Positions 1-6,124 of a DNA stretch of 7,916 bases are shown one piece after another. Under the pieces are notes generated by a model. That model saw only the letters and a list, made by a program, of their open reading frames with translations. It was not told the origin of the DNA and made no database searches. The first letter of the stretch is position 1. Every line of letters starts with the position of its first letter. The DNA comes from an uncultured Opitutia bacterium (GTDB taxonomy: Bacteria; Verrucomicrobiota; Verrucomicrobiia; Opitutales; JABJCN01). The position numbers and the translations under genes are program-made. Location: contig CAJWSN010000061.1 of assembly GCA_913046175.1 (NCBI GenBank), positions 1 to 7,916 of the forward strand, in the 5' to 3' direction.

Positions 1-1
1 A

Positions 2-808
2 ATCAGTGCCTATGACCGGGCGGCGACCATTCGGCTTTTGGGGAACCCGGCGACAACACCGGACATGCTGGTTCAACCGGGACATGTTTTTCCGCTTCGT
101 GCCAAACCGGGTGGTGTGCTGCAACGTGCCGGTCATACGGAAGCTGCGGTGGACCTTGCCGCACTGGCTGGGCTGCCTCCGGTCGGCGTCATTTGCGAAA
201 TTCTTAATGAGGACGGCTCCATGGCACGTATGCCAGAACTGGTTGCGTTCAAGAAGAAGCACGGCTTGAAATTGATTTCAATTGCAAGCCTGATCGAATA
301 CCGTCACCAGCGTGACCAACTGGTGGAAAGGGTTGCAGAAACTGCATTCCACCACAAGACTTATGGTGAGTTTACCCTGCATGTTTTTCGCAGCATCCTG
401 GATGGGAGACATCATTTTGCCTTTACAAGGGGTTCACTGAAGAAAACGAGCCCGGCGCTTGTACGTGTGCATAGCGAGAATTTATTCGGTGATGTGTTTC
501 AAATGAAGAACACTCGCGGTTTACTTTCCCTGGAGATTGCGCTTCAGAAGATTGTGGAGGCTGGTTCCGGTGTGCTTCTTTATCTCGAAAAGCCGAACTC
601 AGGGGTAGATGTGGAGAAACTGGGGGGCAAACGTCCCGTGAAAAGCATCCCCCAAGCCGGAATGGATTTTCGGGATTATGGCATCGGGGCGCAAATTCTG
701 GTGAATCTTGGATTGCGCAAGATTCGTCTTTTGGCCAACACCAAGCGAAAGGTTGTTGGACTGGATGGATACGGATTGGAAATTGTGGATTACCTACAGC
801 TGGGCTGA
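2..808 (+). CDS. ribB: 3,4-dihydroxy-2-butanone 4-phosphate synthase fused to a degenerate GTP cyclohydrolase II-like domain (5' partial)
   Basis: The reading frame is open from base 2, so the start lies outside the window. The N-terminal part is the C-terminal half of RibB, which converts ribulose 5-phosphate to 3,4-dihydroxy-2-butanone 4-phosphate for riboflavin synthesis. Visible motifs are ISAYDRAATIR, PGHVFPLRA, GHTEAAVDL and ICEILNEDGSMAR. From about base 350 the protein resembles RibA (GTP cyclohydrolase II): GEFTLHVFRS, VRVHSE, GVLLYL, FRDYGIGAQIL, KVVGLDGYGLE. The zinc site is gone: the usual HSEC reads HSEN and the RCDCG segment reads NTRGL. The QEGRGIGL stretch is replaced by an unrelated, shorter segment. 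The RibA half is therefore probably inactive in GTP opening, as in RibBX-type proteins, and a separate ribA would be needed. The RibB call is firm; inactivity of the second domain is inference from residues. ribH follows after 88 bases. Confidence 0.93.
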   Translation: MSAYDRAATIRLLGNPATTPDMLVQPGHVFPLRAKPGGVLQRAGHTEAAVDLAALAGLPPVGVICEILNEDGSMARMPELVAFKKKHGLKLISIASLIEYRHQRDQLVERVAETAFHHKTYGEFTLHVFRSILDGRHHFAFTRGSLKKTSPALVRVHSENLFGDVFQMKNTRGLLSLEIALQKIVEAGSGVLLYLEKPNSGVDVEKLGGKRPVKSIPQAGMDFRDYGIGAQILVNLGLRKIRLLANTKRKVVGLDGYGLEIVDYLQLG

Positions 809-896
809 TCGGGGCAGGAACCCTTTTATCGATTTACAAAAACTTTACGCACATACTGTTGTCACGCATATTGAATGTACCGGAACCTGATAAACC
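809..896 (+). promoter_or_regulatory. ribB-ribH intergenic spacer with a weak possible promoter
   Basis: This 88-base gap is the largest inside the first gene cluster. It contains TTTACG (844-849) and CATATT (867-872) separated by 17 bases, a loose match to sigma-70 -35 and -10 boxes that could give a secondary start for ribH and the genes behind it. There is no clear Shine-Dalgarno sequence before the ribH ATG, and I see no FMN riboswitch fold or terminator hairpin. The promoter match is weak and may be chance. Confidence 0.2.
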
Positions 897-1373
897 ATGA
901 GCCAGGATCGTTTTACCTTTCTTTCGGTTGATGTAACCTCAACACTTATTTGTGTTGTGGGTGCGAGTTATAACCCGGAACTCGTTGATGCCCTTTTGGA
1001 AAGCACCTGTGATTCACTTTCCGGGCATGGTGTCCCCGCTGAAAATGTGGAGGTTGTGAGGGTGCCTGGCTCCTTCGAGATTCCAGTTGTTGTCAATGAA
1101 ATGGCCTTGTCCGGGAAGTTTCACGCTGTGATTGCACTTGGAGTGGTGATAGCCGGGGACACTTCTCACCATGAATTAATCGGAAGCACCACTGCCAAGG
1201 CACTCCTGGACGTTGCAACGAGGACCCGCACCCCAGTTGTCAATGGTATCCTGGTGGTGGAAAACGAGGGGCAGGCCGAGGCACGCATTTTGGGTGACCA
1301 GGCCAGGGGAACGGAGTTTGCGCAGACCGCCCTGCAAATGGCTGTGATCAAGAGGAGTTGGATTCAATCATGA
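897..1373 (+). CDS. ribH: 6,7-dimethyl-8-ribityllumazine synthase (riboflavin synthase beta chain)
   Basis: RibH condenses dihydroxybutanone phosphate (the product of the upstream RibB) with aminoribityl-uracil to give lumazine, the penultimate riboflavin intermediate, usually in a hollow icosahedral or pentameric cytosolic assembly. The 158 residues fit the family length. Family signatures are VVRVPGSFEIP (about 53-63), ALGVVIAGDTSHHE (80-93, with the catalytic histidine most likely H91) and the C-terminal QARGTEFAQTALQMA. Several positions differ from the textbook enzyme: the substrate-binding GRFN reads ASYN, the VIRG arginine is alanine, and the aromatic residue in the VIFG-like strand is asparagine (VVNG). 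An in-frame TAA at 891-893 fixes ATG 897 as the earliest start, although no Shine-Dalgarno sequence is visible. The stop overlaps the nusB start by four bases. Lumazine synthase identity is firm; the effect of the substitutions is unknown. Confidence 0.93.
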   Translation: MSQDRFTFLSVDVTSTLICVVGASYNPELVDALLESTCDSLSGHGVPAENVEVVRVPGSFEIPVVVNEMALSGKFHAVIALGVVIAGDTSHHELIGSTTAKALLDVATRTRTPVVNGILVVENEGQAEARILGDQARGTEFAQTALQMAVIKRSWIQS

Positions 1374-1813
1374 GTGAGGGAATCCCTCAGCGGCATGCCA
1401 ACCGAATGGCACTTGTTCAGTTTCTCTATATGATGGAGATGAATCCGCCCTTGTTGATGGTTGACCGGGTTCGAACATTTTTCTCTACCCTTGAACAACC
1501 AAGGGAGTATTACGACTATGCCGAAGAGATTATTGCCGGGATTGTTAAACACCTGGAAGACATCGACGGGCAAATCCGAAGTCTTTCTCAAAACTGGGAA
1601 TTCTCCCGGATTGCGCAGGTGGATTTGGCGATCCTTCGACTGGGAGTATTTGAATTGCTTCATCGTCAGGATGTGCCACCGGTGGTCATCATCAATGAGG
1701 CCATCGAGTTGAGCCGTGAGTTCTCGACGGACGATTCCAGCACTTTCATCAACGGTATTCTGGACAAGGTGATGGAGCAGGTGGAGCGTCACCCCCGGGA
1801 AAAGGAAGGCTGA
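1370..1813 (+). CDS. nusB: Transcription antitermination factor NusB
   Basis: NusB binds boxA RNA together with NusE (S10) in antitermination complexes, mainly on rRNA operons. The 147-residue all-helical protein shows the family pattern: a basic N-terminal helix (QRHANRMALVQFLY), then RIAQVDLAILRLGVFELL, PPVVIINEAIELSREF and STFINGILDKVME near the C-terminus. I place the start at ATG 1370, within the ATGA overlap with ribH. An in-frame TTG at 1358 would directly abut the purine-rich AGAGGAG (1351-1357) with no spacing, whereas that motif lies 12 bases from ATG 1370, which is long but usable. ribH-nusB adjacency is common in many bacteria. The overlap suggests translational coupling to ribH. 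Nothing is missing from the fold as far as can be read. Confidence 0.94.
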   Translation: MSEGIPQRHANRMALVQFLYMMEMNPPLLMVDRVRTFFSTLEQPREYYDYAEEIIAGIVKHLEDIDGQIRSLSQNWEFSRIAQVDLAILRLGVFELLHRQDVPPVVIINEAIELSREFSTDDSSTFINGILDKVMEQVERHPREKEG

Positions 1814-1820
1814 TGTTGCA

Positions 1821-2735
1821 ATGGGCGGGTTCTTCAAAAAGTTCAGGGAGAAGTTGACCCAGCGCGCGCCAGGGTTGCGTCTGGCGATTGGAGGCTTGTT
1901 CGGGAAGAAGCTGGATGCTTCTTCCGTGGATGCCTTGGAGGAGGCACTCTACGAGGCAGATTTTGGAGTGGAGAGCACGGAGGAGGTCCTGAAGGAGGTC
2001 CAGTCGGCTTATCGTGCTGACAAGGAGTTGCGACAAAAGGATGTCAGTCAAATCGGGGCAAAGGTTCTGGGCAGGATTCTGGAGGGGTCTGAGGGGCGCA
2101 TGGGTGAATCTACGGACAGACCTGAAGTGATATGCCTTCTTGGGGTAAATGGTGCCGGGAAGACAACAACCAGCGCCAAGCTTGCCTGGTATTTCAAGGA
2201 ACAGGGAGAGGACGCTTTGCTTGGTGCGTGTGATACGTTTCGGGCTGCAGCCAATGAGCAGATTCTAAGTTGGTCTGAACGTCTGAAAATCGAATTGGTT
2301 TCGAGCCATCATGGTGCTGATGCGGCTGCGGTTGCCTATGACAGCTATGAGGCGGCTCTCGGTCGAGGCCACCGGTACCTGATTCTGGACACGGCCGGCC
2401 GATTGCACACGAAATCGAACCTTATGGAGGAACTGAAGAAGATTCGCAGAGTGCTGGAGAAAAAAACCCCGGATGCCCCGCAGCACCGCTGGCTTGTGCT
2501 GGACGGGAGCCTTGGCACCAACTCGATTGAACAGGCCAAGGCCTTTCACGAGGGGTTTGGGTTGACGGGGTTGGTCATTACGAAACTGGACGGCACTGGC
2601 CGGGGTGGTGCCTTGGTTGGTATATACCGCGAGCTGAAGCTCCCGATATATTTTGTCGGACTCGGGGAGTCACCGGAGGACTTGCAACCTTTCTCACGAA
2701 GTGATTACATCCGTGCGATTTTCGAAGCGGAATGA
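1821..2735 (+). CDS. ftsY: Signal recognition particle receptor FtsY
   Basis: FtsY is the membrane-associated GTPase that docks SRP-ribosome complexes for co-translational insertion of membrane proteins. The 304-residue protein has the NG core only, without the long acidic A domain of enteric FtsY. The helical N domain (about 1-95) opens with a basic amphipathic stretch, MGGFFKKFREK, that may contact lipid. The G domain carries the P-loop GVNGAGKTTT (108-117), DTFRAAA (138-144), DTAGR (190-194) and TKLDG (254-258). Two motifs are non-standard: the usual DATTGQN-type segment reads DGSLGTN (228-234), losing the conserved glutamine, and TAKGG reads TGRGG. GGAAGG at 1804-1809 is an acceptable ribosome binding site 11 bases before ATG 1821. 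The stop overlaps the aroB start. FtsY rather than Ffh, because the C-terminal M domain is absent. Confidence 0.95.
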   Translation: MGGFFKKFREKLTQRAPGLRLAIGGLFGKKLDASSVDALEEALYEADFGVESTEEVLKEVQSAYRADKELRQKDVSQIGAKVLGRILEGSEGRMGESTDRPEVICLLGVNGAGKTTTSAKLAWYFKEQGEDALLGACDTFRAAANEQILSWSERLKIELVSSHHGADAAAVAYDSYEAALGRGHRYLILDTAGRLHTKSNLMEELKKIRRVLEKKTPDAPQHRWLVLDGSLGTNSIEQAKAFHEGFGLTGLVITKLDGTGRGGALVGIYRELKLPIYFVGLGESPEDLQPFSRSDYIRAIFEAE

Positions 2736-3835
2736 GTGAGGAGCAGCCAGAGGATTTGGTGGTGGAAATCGGCGAAGGCCGAAGCTACCCAATCCGCTTT
2801 GTCGAAAGCATTGCGGACAAGCTTTCGAGGTTGGTTGTTCAGTATATGGATGAGCAGAAGGGTCTGGTTGTGGTGACAGACATGAATCTTGCTGTTGCAC
2901 AGGCTTTGCTTTTTGACGACATCCTCAAGGAGGTGCCAACTTTTACTGTATCCCCAGGTGAGTCCTCCAAGAACCTGCTGCGACTGGGCGAGATTTGGGA
3001 TTTCCTGGCAAATATTCGTTTGGACCGAAAGGGGGCTGTGATTGCCATAGGGGGAGGAGTGATTGGAGACCTGGCCGGTTTTGCCTCGGCAAGTTTTCTG
3101 CGTGGCACCAGTTATTTTCAGGTGCCGACTACCCTGCTGGCCATGGTTGACAGTTCCATTGGTGGCAAAACCGGCATCAACCTTGAGGCGGGGAAGAATC
3201 TCGTGGGTGCTTTCTTCCACCCAGAGGAAGTTCTGATTGACACCACCTTATTGAAGACCCTGCCGGATGCTGAATTTTCCGCAGGAATGGCAGAAGTGAT
3301 CAAATATGGGCTTCTTGGGGATGCGGAGCTTTTCTCACGCCTGGAGGACTTGGATCGGCTACATCCGGAACATCCGGAGCTTGCGTCTATTATCCGTCGT
3401 TGTTGTTCAATCAAGGCCGCGGTGGTCAGTGAGGATGAGCAGGAAACAGCAACTGCAGGGGGGCGTGCACTGCTTAACCTTGGTCATACTTTTGGGCATG
3501 CAATCGAAAATGTTTCCGGATACGGAATCTACCTGCATGGTGAAGCCGTATCGATTGGCATGGTTGCCGCTGCGCGAATGTCCTGTCTCAAAGGTTGGAT
3601 TCCCGAGGTGGATGTTGGTCGGATAGTCCGGCTTCTTAAGCGCTACGACCTGCCGGTGTGTTTGCGCCAACCATTGGACAGGATGGAATTATTGGAGGCA
3701 ATGCGGCAGGATAAGAAGGTTCGTCGGGGTGTTGTTCATTTTGTTGCCATGCGACAATTGGGGGATTCGTTCACCACCAGTGAAGTCGAGGAGCACGTTT
3801 TGCTGGAATCTCTCGAAATAATTGGAGCTGAGTAG
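2732..3835 (+). CDS. aroB: 3-dehydroquinate synthase
   Basis: AroB performs the second shikimate-pathway step, converting DAHP to 3-dehydroquinate with NAD+ and a divalent metal, towards aromatic amino acids and folate. The 367 residues match the family. The NAD-binding glycine loop is IGGGVIGDLAGF (106-117), followed by VPTTLLAMVDSSIGGKTGIN (131-150) and KNLVGAFFHP (155-164). Predicted metal ligands are E188 (GMAEVIKYG), H252 (LGHTFGHAIE) and H269 (LHGEAV). All expected catalytic segments are present, and I see nothing that points to a 2-deoxy-scyllo-inosose synthase or other sugar cyclase relative. The start ATG lies in an ATGA overlap with ftsY and lacks a strong Shine-Dalgarno sequence, so coupled re-initiation after ftsY is likely. 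An unrecognised gene begins four bases after the stop. Confidence 0.96.
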   Translation: MSEEQPEDLVVEIGEGRSYPIRFVESIADKLSRLVVQYMDEQKGLVVVTDMNLAVAQALLFDDILKEVPTFTVSPGESSKNLLRLGEIWDFLANIRLDRKGAVIAIGGGVIGDLAGFASASFLRGTSYFQVPTTLLAMVDSSIGGKTGINLEAGKNLVGAFFHPEEVLIDTTLLKTLPDAEFSAGMAEVIKYGLLGDAELFSRLEDLDRLHPEHPELASIIRRCCSIKAAVVSEDEQETATAGGRALLNLGHTFGHAIENVSGYGIYLHGEAVSIGMVAAARMSCLKGWIPEVDVGRIVRLLKRYDLPVCLRQPLDRMELLEAMRQDKKVRRGVVHFVAMRQLGDSFTTSEVEEHVLLESLEIIGAE

Positions 3836-3839
3836 TGCA

Positions 3840-4478
3840 ATGACCCCTTTGGAGGAACTGGTTGCCCGGGACTATTTTGAGAGGAGTGGGTTCTTTCTTC
3901 GTCTCCTGCACGCGCCTCCTCCGGTTTCTGCATCGGGTGCATCCCAAAAGCCTGGTACAAAGAAGTTTAAGAGATACCCCTCCTATTTGCTTCAGCGGCA
4001 GACCAGTCGTGAGATAAACGAGGAACTGGGGGATCGCTTTCAGCTTTTCTCCAGTGACTTGGGTGGTCTTTCGGTGGCTGTTTTTGTCTTTTTTTCTTGG
4101 TCCGGCACGGGGTTGACAGTACCGGTTTTTCAGAGTGGAAGCAGATATCGCGGTTGGATTCGGCGAGTGGTTGTACCCGGTTTTCAGGCCTCTATGGACG
4201 GCCTGACGGAGGATTTTAGTCTCCATGACCAGGCATTGAAAATGATCCTTCTTCCGGGACTACCGGGCATGGAACCTTTTCGACAGGAGTGTATTGACTT
4301 GCTAAAGAAGGCGGGAGTCGAGGCAATGTTAACCTTTCGAACACTCCTGGAGAGTCTGGTCTACCAGATTTTACCAGAATCTGATTCGCAGCATTCAAGT
4401 GTTTCTGAATTATTGCGATTGTTGAAGGTTTATGAGCTGTTTCGATCTCCTCAACTTGATTTGTTCGAGGATTTCTAG
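3840..4478 (+). CDS. Unrecognised 212-residue protein between aroB and lpxA
   Basis: I do not recognise this family. The frame is open through 212 codons, is co-directional with aroB and starts four bases after it, with GGAG at 3824-3827 inside the aroB end as a possible ribosome binding site. ATG 3840 is preferred over an in-frame TTG at 3822 that would overlap aroB. There is no signal peptide or convincing membrane span. The N-terminal part is basic (residues 36-53, KPGTKKFKRYPSYLLQRQ), the middle contains a hydrophobic, beta-like run LGGLSVAVFVFFSW (74-87) followed by aromatic and glycine-rich loops, and the C-terminal third looks helical (LLKKAGVEAMLTF, SELLRLLKVYELF) ending in an acidic tail LDLFEDF. 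The D73/strand/W87 arrangement is faintly like the core of restriction-endonuclease-type folds, but no catalytic set can be assigned. Context suggests a lineage-specific housekeeping protein rather than a transferred gene. Confidence 0.8.
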   Translation: MTPLEELVARDYFERSGFFLRLLHAPPPVSASGASQKPGTKKFKRYPSYLLQRQTSREINEELGDRFQLFSSDLGGLSVAVFVFFSWSGTGLTVPVFQSGSRYRGWIRRVVVPGFQASMDGLTEDFSLHDQALKMILLPGLPGMEPFRQECIDLLKKAGVEAMLTFRTLLESLVYQILPESDSQHSSVSELLRLLKVYELFRSPQLDLFEDF

Positions 4479-4517
4479 TTGCGACAGTCCAATCTCAACC
4501 CATGGTTTTTTTGACAA

Positions 4518-5303
4518 ATGATTTTGATTGATGAAACGGCGGAGGTCTCGTCAGGGGCTGAAATAGGGAAGGGCGTTAACATCGGTCCCTATGCTATTGT
4601 TGAGTCAGGTGTAGTGGTAGGTTCAGATTGTATGCTGGCTGCTCACGGCATCCTCAGGAAGGGAACAATCCTGGGGGAGGGCGTGAAGGTCGATTCCTTT
4701 GCTGTAATTGGTGGAGATCCTCAGGACTTGGACTTTGAATCCGACATTGAGAGTGGAGTGCGGGTCGGGGCTGGATGCGAGATTCGTGAGGGCGTGACAA
4801 TCCATCGTTCCTCTAAGGAAAACGGGTACACGGAAGTGGGTTCAGATTCCTTTTTGATGGGAAACTGCCATATAGCTCACGACTGTCTCGTCGGGTCGAA
4901 TTGTGTGATTGCCAACGGTGTTCTCCTGGGTGGACATGTACAGATTGGTGAGGATGTTTTCGTTGGTGGAGCTGCCGCAATCCACCAATTTGTCCGGGTT
5001 GGCGATGGCACAATGATTGCGGGCCTTGCCCCAATCAGTCGTGATGTGCCACCCTATGTCACGGTAGCCGGACGGAATCAGGTTTGCGGCTTAAATATGG
5101 TCGGGCTTCGCCGCAGGAAGATCCCCATGGATTCGATCGCTGACCTGAAGCGTTGTTATTTGGCGGTTTACGCAGATTTGAAAAATCCGGGAAAGCTTGC
5201 CTCCAAAGCCTCGAAGGATGGGCATGGTTCCTCTGAAGAGGGAAGACGATTCCTTGAGTTCTTTCAGGTGGGTTCGCGTACGTATTGTCGCCCGCGTAAA
5301 TAG
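4518..5303 (+). CDS. lpxA: Acyl-ACP--UDP-N-acetylglucosamine O-acyltransferase
   Basis: LpxA makes the first committed step of lipid A synthesis, transferring a 3-hydroxyacyl chain from acyl carrier protein to UDP-GlcNAc in the cytosol. The 261 residues match the E. coli length. Hexapeptide repeats forming the left-handed beta helix span about residues 8-170, and the C-terminal helical part begins at GLRRRKIP (197-204). The conserved histidines are present: H118 and catalytic H121 in CHIAHDC, H140 in GGHVQIG, H156 in IHQFVRVG. The position equivalent to E. coli G173, which sets acyl length, is also glycine (G169), suggesting a longer rather than C10 chain; this is inference by spacing. An in-frame TGA at 4512-4514 forces the start to ATG 4518, with no Shine-Dalgarno sequence before it. 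It is not beside lpxD, fabZ or lpxB here. A minus-strand gene converges on its 3' end. Confidence 0.94.
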   Translation: MILIDETAEVSSGAEIGKGVNIGPYAIVESGVVVGSDCMLAAHGILRKGTILGEGVKVDSFAVIGGDPQDLDFESDIESGVRVGAGCEIREGVTIHRSSKENGYTEVGSDSFLMGNCHIAHDCLVGSNCVIANGVLLGGHVQIGEDVFVGGAAAIHQFVRVGDGTMIAGLAPISRDVPPYVTVAGRNQVCGLNMVGLRRRKIPMDSIADLKRCYLAVYADLKNPGKLASKASKDGHGSSEEGRRFLEFFQVGSRTYCRPRK

Positions 5304-5319
5304 GATGACTCTTTAGGGA

Positions 5320-5688
5320 TTAATCCTTCCGGGGTATCTGGTGAGCCTCCAAGTCCTCCAGGTCTATGAATTCGAGCGTGGCTAAATGGGTGGCATCCAG
5401 ATCAACCAGGGGTGCCTCGCCCGCTTCGAGTGCCTCCTGCCAGCGAGGAGCGCACAGACACCACTTGTCACCAGGAACAAGTCCCGGAAAATTGTAATCC
5501 GAATTCGGGGTGGAAAGATCATTCCCGCGTGCAGCTGAAAACTGAAGAAACTCCAGGCTTGCAACTATGCAAACAGTATGGATTCCGTGGTCACCAGGTC
5601 CGGTTTGGCAGAATCCATCCCGGTAGAACCCGGTTCGAGGTTCAAAGCAACATGGTTTCAGAGGCTCACCTTTGACATTCTGAGGCAT
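5320..5688 (-). CDS. DUF2237 family protein
   Basis: This 122-residue protein matches the small uncharacterised DUF2237 family from memory of its signature: NVKGEPLKPC at the start, TGFYRDGFCQTGPGDHG, HTVCIVASLEFLQFSAARGNDLSTP, NFPGLVPGDKWCLCAPRW and a C-terminal DATHLATLEFIDLEDLEAH. Conserved cysteines (C13 or C14, C27, C40, C77, C79) hint at metal or redox chemistry, but no function is established that I know of. The start is set at ATG 5688 because similarity begins there; the frame stays open upstream to 5907, but that part is antisense to the iron-sulfur carrier gene and looks non-coding. No good Shine-Dalgarno sequence precedes the start. It is the only minus-strand gene here, ends 16 bases from the lpxA stop (convergent) and is divergent from the iron-sulfur carrier gene. 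Confidence 0.88.
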   Translation of the reverse strand: MPQNVKGEPLKPCCFEPRTGFYRDGFCQTGPGDHGIHTVCIVASLEFLQFSAARGNDLSTPNSDYNFPGLVPGDKWCLCAPRWQEALEAGEAPLVDLDATHLATLEFIDLEDLEAHQIPRKD

Positions 5689-5752
5689 TCGCGCTAGAAA
5701 AGGTTTCACCTTGAATCTATCGCAAGACCAGGCAAGCTGAATTTGTCTCAAA
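5689..5752. promoter_or_regulatory. Divergent intergenic region between the DUF2237 gene and the iron-sulfur carrier gene
   Basis: Promoters for both flanking genes should lie in or near this 64-base gap, because the two genes point away from each other. I cannot identify convincing -35/-10 pairs on either strand. A small perfect inverted repeat, AAGGT-TTC-ACCTT (5700-5712), sits 11 bases upstream of the minus-strand ATG and is a possible protein-binding site, though arms of five bases could occur by chance. Confidence 0.3.
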
Positions 5753-6124
5753 ATGGAGAAACTTAAAATCATTCCCGAGGGTGTACGCCAAGGAAACGAG
5801 AATCTGTTGTCCTTGACTTCGGATGCATCGGAAAAGGTGCTGTCTCTACTCGAAAAGAATGAAGATGCCACTCTTTTACGTGTAGCGATTATAGGTGGCG
5901 GTTGCAATGGACTCAGCTACAAGCTTAAATTTGAAAGTGCTGCCCGCCGAGGCGACATCCTTGTCGAGAATGGCGGCGCATCTGTGGTGGTGGACTCCAA
6001 GAGCGCCCTTTACCTGAGGGGTACCCAGCTTGATTATTCCAGTAATCTTGTGGGCGGGGGATTCAAGTTTTCCAACCCGAATGCAAAAGGAACCTGTAGT
6101 TGTGGCGAGAGCTTTAACCGCTGA
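5753..6124 (+). CDS. A-type iron-sulfur cluster carrier protein (IscA/ErpA/SufA family)
   Basis: Proteins of this family accept Fe-S clusters from an ISC or SUF scaffold and pass them to target apoproteins. The 123-residue sequence has the three ligand cysteines: C51 in GGGCNGLSYKL, and C115 and C117 in the C-terminal FSNPNAKGTCSCGESF. The core starts near LTSDASEKVLSLL (residue 21), so the first 20 residues are an extension compared with short IscA proteins. ATG 5753 has no Shine-Dalgarno sequence; TTG 5807 has AAGGAA 11 bases upstream and would give a 105-residue protein, closer to the usual length. Either start is possible and I list the longer one. IscA, ErpA and SufA cannot be told apart from this sequence alone, and no isc or suf genes are adjacent. 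It is divergent from the DUF2237 gene. Confidence 0.9.
   Translation: MEKLKIIPEGVRQGNENLLSLTSDASEKVLSLLEKNEDATLLRVAIIGGGCNGLSYKLKFESAARRGDILVENGGASVVVDSKSALYLRGTQLDYSSNLVGGGFKFSNPNAKGTCSCGESFNR

Noticed and set aside
1358..1369. TTG 1358 as the nusB start
   Set aside because: It abuts the purine-rich ribosome binding sequence with no spacing; the ATG in the ATGA overlap with ribH is the more usual arrangement and the family homology begins after it.
1364..1837. Long open frame antisense to nusB (about 157 codons)
   Set aside because: It lies entirely opposite a well-matched nusB and has no recognisable motifs.
2705..3220. Long open frame antisense to aroB (about 171 codons)
   Set aside because: The + strand is clearly aroB with all catalytic motifs; the antisense translation shows no domain pattern.
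4511..4516. Perfect TTGACA, resembling a -35 box just before lpxA
   Set aside because: No -10-like sequence occurs 16-18 bases downstream, where the lpxA coding region already runs; it also overlaps the in-frame TGA and start, so it looks coincidental.
5316..5328. Palindrome GGATTAATCC between the convergent lpxA and DUF2237 genes, considered as a bidirectional terminator
   Set aside because: It has no loop-forming centre and only two or three strong pairs, with no adjacent T run, so it would not form a stable terminator hairpin.
5412..5675. Plus-strand open frame opposite the DUF2237 gene
   Set aside because: The minus-strand frame matches a conserved family over its whole length; the plus-strand translation is featureless.
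5689..5907. Upstream extension of the DUF2237 reading frame on the minus strand
   Set aside because: The extra 73 codons are antisense to the iron-sulfur carrier gene and its spacer and show no family similarity; the DUF2237 signature starts at the ATG at 5688.
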